The position numbers were made by a program, and so were the translations under genes. Under the pieces are notes generated by a model. It ran no database searches and was not told where the DNA came from. It was given only the letters and a program-made list of their open reading frames with translations. Below, one piece after another: positions 7,287 to 16,372 of a DNA stretch of 64,000 nt. Source of the stretch: F1-120-MAGs238 sp964484185 (GTDB lineage: Bacteria; Planctomycetota; Phycisphaerae; Phycisphaerales; UBA1924); assembly GCA_964484185.1 (NCBI GenBank), contig CAZAEQ010000004.1, positions 62,001 through 126,000 of the forward strand, written 5' to 3'. Every line of letters begins with the position of its first letter. Position 1 is the first letter of the stretch.

Positions 7287-8354
7287 CTACTTCTTCTCCA
7301 CACTCCCAGTATCAAAATACACATCCACCGCCTGCCCCGGCAAAAGTGCAAATTCCGGCGGCGTAGCGATTGCCAGCACCACATCGACCACGCGTGTATC
7401 AACGCGCTCGCTCGATGAGCCCGACAGATTGTTCTTCGGGCGAGCGAATGGCTCGATGCGAACCAGTGTCAATGGGAAAGACTGCACAACGCTGCCGCGG
7501 GTTTTGGCGGAAATTGCAAAGGTGGCTTTTCCCGCCGCGGCCTTTTGCAAGAGCCCGATGTCTTCTTCATCGACCTGAGCACGGATCGCCAGGTGTTCCA
7601 GATCTGCGAGCACCATTGCGGCACGAGTCGTATCGGTGTATTCACCCGGTTCAATATTGCGTCTGACAATCGTCCCCGCGCTGGGCGCCTTCACACCCTG
7701 CCGCTCGGTCATCATCGCAAGCGAAGAAAGCTTGGCTTGTTCGCGTGCAATGCGCGACTGTGCAACTGCGAGTTCTTCCTTGCTCGCGCCGGCCGATGTG
7801 CGGAGCAATTCGGCATTGGCACGTTCGACATCCGCCGCCGCCACATCGACTGCGAGTTTTTCGCGGATTGCATCCCAGTCATTGGCCGCGTTTTGACCAC
7901 GAACGCTGATCGTCCGTTCCAGCATTTCCGTTCGTTCTGCCAACGTTGCCTTAGCACGTAAAACCGCGGCCTGCAATGGTGGCAAATCTTCTGCGCGAGG
8001 CAACGACTGCAATCGCAAGAGCTCTGCTCCCGCCGCCTCTACTGCCGCGCGTGCTTCAATGGCCTCCGCGGCGAGTGACGTCGATTCGAGCTTAAAGAGT
8101 TCATCACCGCGCTTCACAACCTGACCAACCTCTACGTTCACGCGTTCGACCAGGCCCGGCTGTGGCGAAGAAATCTCGATCGAGCGCGACAGCGGTTCTA
8201 CAAAGCCGAGCGAAGCCACGCCGCGGCCAAAGGGATTTATGCTTGGTTCGCGTACCGGCGGCAGCGAAGGCGGCGTTTGCTTCGCTGTGGAAACAGCCCA
8301 GGTTGCCAGAGCGATTCCGATGATGGCGAAGATGATGGTGATCCAGCGTGTCAT
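7287..8354 (-). CDS. HlyD/DevB-type membrane fusion protein of an ABC exporter
   Basis: A single N-terminal membrane helix (WITIIFAIIGIALATWAV) is followed by a biotinyl-lipoyl-like half motif (SSPQPGLVERVNVEVGQVVKRGD), a long alpha-helical coiled-coil hairpin of about 120 residues, and the second lipoyl half (VKAPSAGTIVRR). This is the standard plan of periplasmic adaptor subunits. The sentence GVASLGFVEPLSR just after the helix is typical of the DevB branch, which works with DevC permease and DevA ATPase. ATG 8354 was chosen because the helix starts immediately after it; the frame is open to 8414. The likely partner permease is 8 kb away at 16338-17468; no ATPase gene is in the window. Confidence 0.85.
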   Translation of the reverse strand: MTRWITIIFAIIGIALATWAVSTAKQTPPSLPPVREPSINPFGRGVASLGFVEPLSRSIEISSPQPGLVERVNVEVGQVVKRGDELFKLESTSLAAEAIEARAAVEAAGAELLRLQSLPRAEDLPPLQAAVLRAKATLAERTEMLERTISVRGQNAANDWDAIREKLAVDVAAADVERANAELLRTSAGASKEELAVAQSRIAREQAKLSSLAMMTERQGVKAPSAGTIVRRNIEPGEYTDTTRAAMVLADLEHLAIRAQVDEEDIGLLQKAAAGKATFAISAKTRGSVVQSFPLTLVRIEPFARPKNNLSGSSSERVDTRVVDVVLAIATPPEFALLPGQAVDVYFDTGSVEKK

Positions 8355-8488
8355 GTGGGACTTTCGGTGTACACACAAAGTGTGGGTAGCTATTTTAGTC
8401 CGCAATCGCGCCATTCACCCGATCCCCGGAACAATGCTTCACGGCCCGCCGTAGTGTATAAAAGTTCGATCGATCATCGGAACTCGCT

Positions 8489-9277
8489 ATGGGGTCGTGT
8501 GTTTTTATTACCGTTGCGCTGGGGTTCACCACGGCAGTTGCCATCGTGATACTCCTCTGGTACTTCCGACTCGCGTTTGGCAGACGAGTGCTGAAGCCGG
8601 TTCCTCATCCTGGAATCTGCCAATCGTGCCGCTATTCGCTGCACGGGCTGGTGCGAGCGGGTAAGTGTCCTGAGTGTTCGCTTGAATACGACGTTGATGA
8701 ACCGATCAGCTGGAAACAGGTGTGGAATGTCGGAGGAGAGTGCTACCGAACGTTCGCTCGCGCGGCGATCTTCGTACTCTGCTCCCTCCCATTGATGCTT
8801 CTTCAGTTTCCGTTCACATACGCCATCCTGCGGCTTTCGGGCTGGGAGTCCGGCGCAGCGTACCTGCATGCGAGCTCGCAGACCGAGCAGGGGTCAACCG
8901 CCATAATCGCGCTCTGGCCTGTAATCGCGGCATTCTTGCTGACCCCCTTCATGCGAGTGGCACGCTGGAAAGAGTATTGGGTCACTGTCGCAGTGTGTGT
9001 GCTGGTGCCACCATGTCTGCTATTTGCGACAGCGTTTCATACTTTTCACTGGTCTGGGAGAGTCTTCTGGGGATTCATCTATGGCACATTGTCCGGCCCA
9101 GCATTCTGGCTCAATTTCCTGGTGGTCACGTTGGTCTGTGTCAGATATTTTCCACGCTGGAGCACCAGATTGATGCGCCGTATCGGCTGGAATGACCATG
9201 AACGAGTTATTCGTTCAGTCGATACCAGGTCACTAGAATCGCAGAGTGGCGAAGATCCTGCAGACACATTCCCCTGA
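8489..9277 (+). CDS. Membrane protein with cytoplasmic zinc ribbon
   Basis: The 262-residue protein has an N-terminal membrane helix, then CQSCRYSLHGLVRAGKCPEC, a CxxC...CPEC zinc ribbon. Four further hydrophobic segments follow, at roughly residues 95-115, 135-155, 165-190 and 195-225. Proteins with this ribbon next to membrane helices are widespread in planctomycetes, but no function is known to me. The C-terminus overlaps the start of the AsmA-like gene by 32 bp, so the two are translated from one transcript, which also includes the heptosyltransferase. An envelope-related role is inference from context. Confidence 0.75.
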   Translation: MGSCVFITVALGFTTAVAIVILLWYFRLAFGRRVLKPVPHPGICQSCRYSLHGLVRAGKCPECSLEYDVDEPISWKQVWNVGGECYRTFARAAIFVLCSLPLMLLQFPFTYAILRLSGWESGAAYLHASSQTEQGSTAIIALWPVIAAFLLTPFMRVARWKEYWVTVAVCVLVPPCLLFATAFHTFHWSGRVFWGFIYGTLSGPAFWLNFLVVTLVCVRYFPRWSTRLMRRIGWNDHERVIRSVDTRSLESQSGEDPADTFP

Positions 9278-12200
9278 CCCATCAAAGAAACGCTCACGCA
9301 AGCGGCGTCGGTGGGCGATTTTCGCGTGGACACTCGTCATCATCTGTGTGATCTTCCTGCTGCTCACACACAGCCCGCTGACTGCACGGTTTGTCCTGCC
9401 GCGGTTGTCGGCACTTGTTGGCGCCAAAGTCACGGCCGAAGGCGTGCGCATTCGCCCCGATGGCGTTGTGATTCTCAATCGTCCCAAGTTCACACTTGAG
9501 TCGCCCGGATTATCCGGTCCTGCGGCAACACTCGCCGAAGCAACAAGCGCCGAAGGCAAACTCGCGTTCTGGAGCGCACTTCGCGGCAAGGTCGTGCTCG
9601 ACAAATTGGTCCTGGTCGAACCGGTGGTGCGAGTCAGTCAGGATGTTGATGCGGGAACACTGAACCTTGGCGCATTGAACTTTGACCGCGGCACCAGTGT
9701 GGGGCCTGATGGCGCACCTGTGGGACGATCGATCGGTGAAGTGCCGATGATCGTTGTGGAGCGCGGCGCGATCGAACTTGGTGAACACACTAAAGATGGA
9801 TACACGCTGCTGAAACGACTGAGCCTCAACGGCACAATTGAGCCTGCGCTGGGACCCGAAGGCGGATTTCGAATTCTGCTTCAGCAATCGCGCGATGGAA
9901 CGATTGCTGTTGGTTCAAACCTGAACGTGCAGGGCCGCGTCTCTTCAACAGGTCTGACAATTTCGATGCAAGGCTTTGAACTGTCGGACTGGCCGCCAAC
10001 GGTGATGCCGGTTGCGATCCGAGCCCAGTTTGAATCGCTCGAACTTGATGGGCAAATCAAACAAGCCGACCTTCACTACGACTTTGTTGGTATTCCCACT
10101 GCTTCGCTCGATCTCGCAAACGTACGAGTTTCACTGCCCGCCGGTGAAGATGCTGGCGATGCGAAAGATGCAGCCGGTACGCCGCGTTTGCAAATGACCC
10201 AGACCAACGGGCGCATTGAACTCGATCGTGCCGGATTGCGTGCAAACATCCGCGGCATGCTCGAAGATGTTCCGTATCGAGCATCACTGAAATTTGAAGG
10301 CACTGATCCCAATGGGCCATTTAATCTTGAGCTCGCAAGCGATGGCTACACCGTCGGAAAGAACCCGGCGTTTAAGCAGTTTGTGAATGCGACGGTCAAA
10401 GAACGACTCCGCGATTTTGGCGAACCCACGGGACAGGTGACCACGACCGCAATCATCCGCCGCGGCCCGCTTGTCAATGGCAAGCCTGGACCCGTTGAAA
10501 CCAAAGGACTCGTCAAACTTACTAAGGGCACCGCCGCGTTTCACAAGTTTCCGTATCCATGGGCCAATATCGATGCTGAGATCGAATTCTCTGATGCTGA
10601 GATCAAGATCAAGCGCCTGACGGGCAACAACCCCGAGACCGGCGCAGTCATTCACGCAACTGGCGTCATTGGGCCGCTTAATGATGAAGCTGGCGTGAGC
10701 CTTGACATCACTGCCGATCAGATGCCGATGGATGATGTTCTGTACGCGGCGATGAAGCCCGGCGAACGAGAAGGAATCAAAGCAATCTTTGCACCCGAAG
10801 AGATTGCCCGGCTTGAAAAACTCGAACTCATTGCAACACCAGCCAACACCGCCGCATTACTTGCGAAGAGAGTCGAAGCAGAGAAGGCTGGCAACACAGT
10901 CGAAGTGAATCGCCTGACCGATGTACTGGAACGCCGCCGGTTTACGCCGCGGGGAACATGCTCGATCACTGTCACTCTGCGGCGACCAATTGGTCTGGAC
11001 AAAGACTGGGATCAGGACATTCGCGTGCGTGCTCCCGGCGCTGGTGTTGTATCTGAAGCTTTCCCGCTACCGATGAAGGCTGGCGATTTCGAGTTACGAA
11101 TCGGGAACGACGATGTTGAGATCACTGGCAAGAACATGACTGCACTGTCGGGGGGCACAGCGGACCTGAAGGTTCATATGACGCTGGCGGAGCTGCGAAA
11201 TGGCGGCGATGTTGTGCCGCAGGTTGAGGTGGAAACGAAAGATCTTGTGATTGATGATCTGGTGATGAGAGCGGCAGAACACTCGATTAAGAGATTTGCC
11301 GGCGCGTCAAGCGAGCGAATTGCCCGCATGGTCAGTGATATGCACCTGGCTGGCACAACATCAGGGCGGGTAAGCGTCATTCCTGATCCAAAGCGTGCGG
11401 GCAGCGCAAACCTGAGTCTTGCTTTAGCGGGTCTGGCGGGCACGCCGCACTCGAAGGAATCAATTGCGACGATGTCTATGAAAGACACGCGATTTGCACT
11501 GGAGACGCGGCGTGATCTCTTTCAACTCAACGCCGAGGGTTCGCTTGTGGCCGGAACTGAAGCGATGCCGTTTGTCGTTCGGGCTGAGAGCTCGGCGTGG
11601 AAGAATGAGGGGTTTGCAGATCGCAGCGCAAATGATATTGACGCCAAGGTAAGTGGGCTTTCACTTGCTCTAGACACTGCCCCGGTGCTGTCAGTGTTTT
11701 CGATCCCCGCCGCGGCAAAGGTCGAGGCGGCGCAGAGGTCGCTCAAGTGCACGGGCGTGGCAGATGTTTTGACGCAAATGCGGGTGACGGGCGCGGGGGA
11801 CCTTGCAACTGCCACTATCGGCTTTGAAGGTGTGCGGGATCTTTCGTTGACGCTGATGGAAACCCGGCTGACGATGAAGGACATTTCGGGAGGCTTGAGC
11901 ATTGAAGCGGGCGAAAAGATTGAGGGTGCAAAGGTCAACCTTGATCAGTTCAAATCGCGACTGCTCGATGGAGCTGCTGAAGCCACCGCGGCGGAGTTGA
12001 CCTGCAACGGAACTGTGACGGTGAGCGATACGCCGTTGGACGCAGATACTGAGACCGGCGGCGTAGCAGTGAAATCTGGCGATCTGCGGATCAGTCTGTC
12101 GCACGCAGGATACGAATCGCCCACGCTTCGTTCGATTGCAGTCGCTGCTGCACCTTCAACACTGTCGCTCGTTCGCGAGTGGGATCCCAGGGGCCAATTC

Positions 12201-13547
12201 GACATGGTCCTGACCTGGAAGCCGGGGACAGCGAATTCAATTCAAGCTTCGATGTCTCCCAAGACTTTAGATGTTCAGCGATCTGACAATCGTGTTGCGT
12301 TCTCAAACATGAGCGGCACATTTGATTTTTCAAACACCCAGGGGCTGTTTCAGGGACTGACAGGCACGGGCAGTTCGTGGACCACCAAAGTTGATGGCAG
12401 CGTGCAGTTTCCGGGCGAAGCAGCGGACAGCCCGGCAGTGTTTGACACCACGATTTCACTTACTTCCAAAGGACTGCCCGCGGACCTGACAGCGGCCATG
12501 CCCGCGGCGGTTTCGCGTGTGCTCAAGCAGCTAACACTTGAGATTCCAGACCCGGGCACTCTGGAACTTCAGGAGACGAGAGTTCAATACTCGATTGGCC
12601 CAAAGACAGAGTCGGTGGATGCAACCGGGAAAGTTCTGTTTGCGGGTGCGAGCCTGAAAGCCGGAGTTGACATTACGGGGGCCACGGGCGACCTGGTGTT
12701 CAAGACAGCAAAGGCGGCTGAGAACTTGCCCGCGACATTTGAGATCGATGCAGCGATTGCACGTGCGACAGTTGCGGAAGTCGCTGTGACTGAGGCGCGA
12801 GTGTCGGCTCTGAATGGAGCGCAGGATGGCGATGTGCTTATTCCGCGCATGAGTGGCAAATGTCACGGCGGGCTCTTGAGCGCATCGGCGGTGCTGCTTA
12901 CAAAGGGCGAGAATCAAAAGGACTACGATTTGCAGGTCCGGCTCTCGGGTGTGAACTTTGCGCCGGTGGTAGATGACCTTAAGAAGAGCGCGGAACACGC
13001 CGCCAGCACTGATGGTTCGCGCGGTGTGCTTGATGCATCGCTCTCACTCGCAGGGACGGTCGATGATTCCAAGAGTCGGCGCGGTCGCTTGTTCGCCACA
13101 GTTGGCGGCGGGGAAATCGCCAAATTCCCCGGACTCGTTGCTATGGCGCGGCTTTCAAATCTGCAGTTTCCCATGTCTGAGCCGCTCGATCTTGCCCGCA
13201 CTTCAGCGCTGATCGATGGAGACCGGGTGTTGTTTGATGAAATCACGGTCTCATCTGAGAGCGTTTCGATGATCGGCTATGGCACAATGGAATGGCCTTC
13301 GACTGAGCTTGATCTGCGATTTAATTCTCGTGCAAACTGGCGGATTCCGCTCGTGAACTGGGCGATCGAGAAACTTCGCGATGAACTCATTACCACCCGC
13401 GTGCGGGGAACAGTGAAAGACCCGAAGGTTGATACGGTCACGCTGCCAGGAACAAGTTCAGTATTGAACCAGCTCTCTGGGCGCGCAACCGAGCAAGACG
13501 ACCGACTCAAGAAAATGAAGGAACAACTGGAGCGCGGAGTGAAATGA
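9246..13547 (+). CDS. Large AsmA/TamB-like envelope protein
   Basis: The 1433-residue product starts with a basic stretch (SKKRSRKRRR) and one membrane helix (residues 24-43), and then a very long periplasmic part rich in beta strands. The C-terminal 150 residues (SALIDGDRVLFDEITV, MIGYGTMEWPSTELDLRF, VRGTVKDPKV) match the AsmA-like C-terminal pattern seen in YhdP, TamB and AsmA proteins. Those proteins are thought to form hydrophobic grooves that move phospholipids or assist outer-membrane assembly. The start codon is GTG inside the preceding gene, with no strong ribosome-binding site, so coupling is likely. The heptosyltransferase start overlaps its stop (ATGA), which supports an outer-envelope role. 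Confidence 0.8.
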   Translation: MAKILQTHSPDPSKKRSRKRRRWAIFAWTLVIICVIFLLLTHSPLTARFVLPRLSALVGAKVTAEGVRIRPDGVVILNRPKFTLESPGLSGPAATLAEATSAEGKLAFWSALRGKVVLDKLVLVEPVVRVSQDVDAGTLNLGALNFDRGTSVGPDGAPVGRSIGEVPMIVVERGAIELGEHTKDGYTLLKRLSLNGTIEPALGPEGGFRILLQQSRDGTIAVGSNLNVQGRVSSTGLTISMQGFELSDWPPTVMPVAIRAQFESLELDGQIKQADLHYDFVGIPTASLDLANVRVSLPAGEDAGDAKDAAGTPRLQMTQTNGRIELDRAGLRANIRGMLEDVPYRASLKFEGTDPNGPFNLELASDGYTVGKNPAFKQFVNATVKERLRDFGEPTGQVTTTAIIRRGPLVNGKPGPVETKGLVKLTKGTAAFHKFPYPWANIDAEIEFSDAEIKIKRLTGNNPETGAVIHATGVIGPLNDEAGVSLDITADQMPMDDVLYAAMKPGEREGIKAIFAPEEIARLEKLELIATPANTAALLAKRVEAEKAGNTVEVNRLTDVLERRRFTPRGTCSITVTLRRPIGLDKDWDQDIRVRAPGAGVVSEAFPLPMKAGDFELRIGNDDVEITGKNMTALSGGTADLKVHMTLAELRNGGDVVPQVEVETKDLVIDDLVMRAAEHSIKRFAGASSERIARMVSDMHLAGTTSGRVSVIPDPKRAGSANLSLALAGLAGTPHSKESIATMSMKDTRFALETRRDLFQLNAEGSLVAGTEAMPFVVRAESSAWKNEGFADRSANDIDAKVSGLSLALDTAPVLSVFSIPAAAKVEAAQRSLKCTGVADVLTQMRVTGAGDLATATIGFEGVRDLSLTLMETRLTMKDISGGLSIEAGEKIEGAKVNLDQFKSRLLDGAAEATAAELTCNGTVTVSDTPLDADTETGGVAVKSGDLRISLSHAGYESPTLRSIAVAAAPSTLSLVREWDPRGQFDMVLTWKPGTANSIQASMSPKTLDVQRSDNRVAFSNMSGTFDFSNTQGLFQGLTGTGSSWTTKVDGSVQFPGEAADSPAVFDTTISLTSKGLPADLTAAMPAAVSRVLKQLTLEIPDPGTLELQETRVQYSIGPKTESVDATGKVLFAGASLKAGVDITGATGDLVFKTAKAAENLPATFEIDAAIARATVAEVAVTEARVSALNGAQDGDVLIPRMSGKCHGGLLSASAVLLTKGENQKDYDLQVRLSGVNFAPVVDDLKKSAEHAASTDGSRGVLDASLSLAGTVDDSKSRRGRLFATVGGGEIAKFPGLVAMARLSNLQFPMSEPLDLARTSALIDGDRVLFDEITVSSESVSMIGYGTMEWPSTELDLRFNSRANWRIPLVNWAIEKLRDELITTRVRGTVKDPKVDTVTLPGTSSVLNQLSGRATEQDDRLKKMKEQLERGVK

Positions 13548-14635
13548 CACCTTCGCGGCGTGTTCCACTGCGACTTTTGATTGTGTTGCCCTCGTGGGTT
13601 GGCGATGTTGCCATGACGACGCCAGCATTGGCGCGAATTCGCCAGACACTCAAGGGCACGTTCATTGGCGGCCTGATGCGACCGGGCATCGATGAAGTAT
13701 TGAGCGGGACTGAGTTCTTTGATGAGATGCACGTATTTGTGCCGCATGGGATCATGGCGCCCAAGCACGCGGCGGCGAAGGTGCGACCCCGGCGGTATGA
13801 CGCGGCGTTGCTCTTGACAAACTCTTTTTCGACTGCGCTCATTACTCGCCTGGCGGGAATTCCGCAGCGGATTGGGTACGACAAAGATGCACGCGGCCTG
13901 CTGCTTACAGACACGCTTGATGAGCCGCACGATCCGGCGATTCAAAGCAAGCGGACGCCGATACCGGCGGTTGATTGGTATTGGTCGCTTGCTGAGCAAC
14001 TGCTCAATCCGGAAGGCGCGAAAGAGGCGAAGCCCAGGTCTTTGCCGCGGATGCCGGAGGGAAATTACATTTCGCTGGCGACGAGGGCTGAAGAGGAAGC
14101 CGCTGCGGATGCACTTCTGGCGCGAGCCGGTATGGAGCCCGACGCGCCGCTTGCTGTTTTGAACCCCGGCGGCAACAACCCGCTCAAGCGCTGGCCCGCC
14201 GAACGATTTGCCGAGATTGCCCGCGAGCTAGCGGCAAAGCACGGACTCAAAGTTCTGGTGAATGGCTCGCCAGCAGAGGCGGAGCTTTGCACACAGATTG
14301 CAACGCTCTCGGGAGCGGTTGACCTGCCGCGGCTTGGCAACCGCATCGGCACGCTGAAGGCACTTATCCGCCGCGCCAAACTTTTGCTGACCAACGACAC
14401 CGGTCCTCGGTACTTCGCGCTTGCGTTCAATACGCCGTGCGTAGCCCTGTATGGCCCAACAGATGTGCGCTGGACAGCAACGCCGGCCCGAAATCCCGCC
14501 ACCCACATCGTCCTCAGGGCGAATCCCGGGCTTGAGCCACATCTGGTCGCTGATGATTATCCGGAAGAGTGCAGCATCGATAAAATCACGGTCGATTCGG
14601 TGCGTGCGGCGTGTAACGCCGTAATGTGTCCCTAA
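13544..14635 (+). CDS. waaF: Glycosyltransferase family 9 (heptosyltransferase, WaaF-like)
   Basis: The 363-residue protein begins with LLIVLPSWVGDVAMTTPAL, the typical ADP-heptose:LPS heptosyltransferase II start with its WVGDxVM acceptor loop. It ends with the donor-binding region LLLTNDTGPRYFALAFNTPCVALYGPTD, in which TNDTGP and ALYGPT are family hallmarks. The enzyme would add heptose, or a related sugar, to the LPS inner core at the inner membrane. It is coupled by an ATGA overlap to the AsmA-like gene, so envelope lipid transport and LPS core synthesis appear joined. Planctomycete LPS is poorly defined, so the exact acceptor is unknown. Confidence 0.9.
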   Translation: MTPSRRVPLRLLIVLPSWVGDVAMTTPALARIRQTLKGTFIGGLMRPGIDEVLSGTEFFDEMHVFVPHGIMAPKHAAAKVRPRRYDAALLLTNSFSTALITRLAGIPQRIGYDKDARGLLLTDTLDEPHDPAIQSKRTPIPAVDWYWSLAEQLLNPEGAKEAKPRSLPRMPEGNYISLATRAEEEAAADALLARAGMEPDAPLAVLNPGGNNPLKRWPAERFAEIARELAAKHGLKVLVNGSPAEAELCTQIATLSGAVDLPRLGNRIGTLKALIRRAKLLLTNDTGPRYFALAFNTPCVALYGPTDVRWTATPARNPATHIVLRANPGLEPHLVADDYPEECSIDKITVDSVRAACNAVMCP

Positions 14636-14667
14636 CCGTTATAGAACCGAAACAACGATTGGAGTGC

Positions 14668-14695
14668 TTGACCCTCCGGGCCGATCAACTACCAT
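14668..14695 (+). promoter_or_regulatory. Candidate promoter of tRNA-Ala
   Basis: TTGACC (14668-14673) and TACCAT (14690-14695) are separated by 16 bp and lie about 50 bp before the tRNA. The -35 match is 5 of 6 and the -10 match 4 of 6 to the sigma-70 consensus. This is a sequence-based guess only. Confidence 0.4.
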
Positions 14696-14743
14696 CTTGG
14701 CCCTGGCAGCGAAAGCCGCGAGGGAGACAATTCGAGCCTGTTC

Positions 14744-14818
14744 GGGGGTGTAGCTCAGTTTTGGTAGAGCGCTTCCATGGCATGGAAGAGGTCACGAGTT
14801 CGAGTCTCGTCACCTCCA
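14744..14818 (+). tRNA. tRNA-Ala (anticodon GGC)
   Basis: The cloverleaf is complete. The acceptor stem GGGGGTG pairs with CACCTCC with one G-U, and the D arm reads GCTC/GAGC. The anticodon stem CTTCC/GGAAG surrounds the loop ATGGCAT with anticodon GGC. The T arm ACGAG/CTCGT surrounds TTCGAGT. The discriminator is A and CCA is not encoded. A strong hairpin follows, so this is a single-gene transcript. Confidence 0.93.
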
Positions 14819-14821
14819 CTG

Positions 14822-14862
14822 AACAACCGCCCTGGTGATCTTGCCAGGGCGGTGTTGTTTTT
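14822..14862 (+). terminator. Intrinsic terminator after tRNA-Ala
   Basis: AACAAC plus CGCCCTGG on the left pair with CCAGGGCG plus GTTGTT on the right around a loop of about 8 bases, with a small bulge, and a run of five T follows. It begins 4 bases after the tRNA 3' end. Confidence 0.85.
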
Positions 14863-14910
14863 GGAGTTTGATGGCAGACACCGGAATAGCTTTCTATTGA
14901 GGAAAGTCCA

Positions 14911-15924
14911 ATGAGCGATCTGGAAGCTGGCCAGTCTGACATTGAAACTTTGATAGCTGTTCGCAAAAACCAGGTCGTGGCGCAATTGACCGATGCGATC
15001 GTTCATGATTTTCGAAACCTGTTTCTGGTGATGGAAGCAAATCTCGATTTGGTATCACGTGGCGGCAATGTGCCTGAGGAAGCGAAGACATATTTCAGCA
15101 CGATGAGCCAGGCGGTCCAGCAGGGAAAGCAGCTGGCGGGCGGTTTGTTGCCGCTGAGCCGGCAAGCGGATACTGAGCCTGAAGTTTTGTCGCTGAACTC
15201 AGTCGTAGTTGAGGCATCTTTTCTGGCTCGAAAGCTGTTGCCAGCATCCATTGTTATTGATAGCACGCTAGCCGATATCCCGATGTGGGTTCGGAGTCGC
15301 AGGGGCACACTGCTCCAAGCGATTCTGGGGTTGGTGCTTGTAGCAAAAGACGAGATGTCTGGAGGCGTGCTTGCTTTTAAAAATTCGCAGGCCGGTACAG
15401 AAAGCAGACACGCCTTATCTCTGATCGCACAACCGGCTATAGCCGCGCCAACGCGCGACCTCGCTGTAGTGCTCGCACTCGCTCGCTCGATGGGCGGCCA
15501 CTTCACATGCGCGAACACCGCCGAATCCACAGCTTTCACTTTCACACTTCCAGCACATTCGCCGCCACATGCGGCACAAGCTCGCAGCGCAATGGGTGCC
15601 GCCGTGGTCGTTGAGTCTGATCCCATGGTGCGGGCAGTGATCTATTCAATGCTTCAACAGCTCGGGTTTGATGTGAACTCCGTCAATTCTCTGGACGCAC
15701 TTTCCGGCGACACACTTACGAACGCATCGCTCTTGTTCCTCCAACACCCAAAAGACCATATCGCTCTTAGAAAGATTCTCATCTCCGCTGCGGCACATCC
15801 AGAGACCCAATTTGCGATCGCGGTCGACCCAGGTGATTCGTTGCCCACACACTCTGCAAACGTTGTCATCATTCGAAAGCCATTCCGGATCGAAGATCTA
15901 GCGACAGCAGTGACCGCTCGCTAA
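14911..15924 (+). CDS. Degenerate hybrid histidine kinase / pseudo-receiver protein
   Basis: The N-terminal 90 residues carry an H-box-like segment, QLTDAIVHDFRNLFLVMEANL, of the HDFRN type found in CheA-unlike sensor kinases. The next 110 residues sit where an ATP-binding domain should be, but I see no N-box or clear G-boxes. Residues 225-337 look like a receiver domain: VVVESDPMVRAVIYSML opens it and IIRKPF keeps the conserved Lys-Pro. The phosphoacceptor position reads LLFLQHP, with Gln where Asp is expected. There is no membrane segment. The start is supported by GAGGAAAG upstream. It probably signals by binding rather than by phosphotransfer, which is inference. Confidence 0.6.
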   Translation: MSDLEAGQSDIETLIAVRKNQVVAQLTDAIVHDFRNLFLVMEANLDLVSRGGNVPEEAKTYFSTMSQAVQQGKQLAGGLLPLSRQADTEPEVLSLNSVVVEASFLARKLLPASIVIDSTLADIPMWVRSRRGTLLQAILGLVLVAKDEMSGGVLAFKNSQAGTESRHALSLIAQPAIAAPTRDLAVVLALARSMGGHFTCANTAESTAFTFTLPAHSPPHAAQARSAMGAAVVVESDPMVRAVIYSMLQQLGFDVNSVNSLDALSGDTLTNASLLFLQHPKDHIALRKILISAAAHPETQFAIAVDPGDSLPTHSANVVIIRKPFRIEDLATAVTAR

Positions 15925-15952
15925 ACCACGTTCACGATTCATATGATTGCCG

Positions 15953-16372
15953 ATGTCGTCATTCCAGCGCGCTCTTTTCACCATCGGCCTGCTCGTCGCC
16001 TCCAACGCCTTTATGACGTTCGCGTGGTATTTTCATGTCAAGAAATTCACATGGACGTTGCCGGTTGCGATCCTTATCTCGTGGCTCATCGCGTTGCCTG
16101 AGTACATACTTCAAGTTCCGGCGAACCGCATGGGTCACGTTTCCCACGGCGGCCCATTCACGTTGCCGCAACTGAAAATTATGCAGGAAGCGATCACGCT
16201 CGTCGTATTTACCTTCTTCACGGTGCTTGTCGCAAAAGAGAAACTTAAGATCACCGATTACATCGCGTTCACCCTGGTGTTGGCCGCGGTCACAGTGTCA
16301 ATGTATGGTCGCCGCGAACCTGCGGCATCACCGGCCATTAACTCCCAAACACCACCGACGGGCTCACCTTAA
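15953..16372 (+). CDS. DMT-like membrane protein, DUF486 family
   Basis: The 139-residue protein has four predicted membrane helices and the family start FTIGLLVASNAFMTFAWYFH. ALPEYILQVPANRMGH and LKIMQEAITLVVFTFFTVL follow, all characteristic of DUF486. The family is related to small drug/metabolite transporters, but no substrate is established. ATG 15953 matches the usual family start; the frame opens at a TTG 6 bases earlier. The last 35 bp overlap the 3' end of the convergent permease gene. Confidence 0.85.
   Translation: MSSFQRALFTIGLLVASNAFMTFAWYFHVKKFTWTLPVAILISWLIALPEYILQVPANRMGHVSHGGPFTLPQLKIMQEAITLVVFTFFTVLVAKEKLKITDYIAFTLVLAAVTVSMYGRREPAASPAINSQTPPTGSP

Noticed and set aside
14700..14820. 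Integrated element at tRNA-Ala
   Set aside because: I saw no integrase gene and no repeat of the tRNA 3' end nearby.
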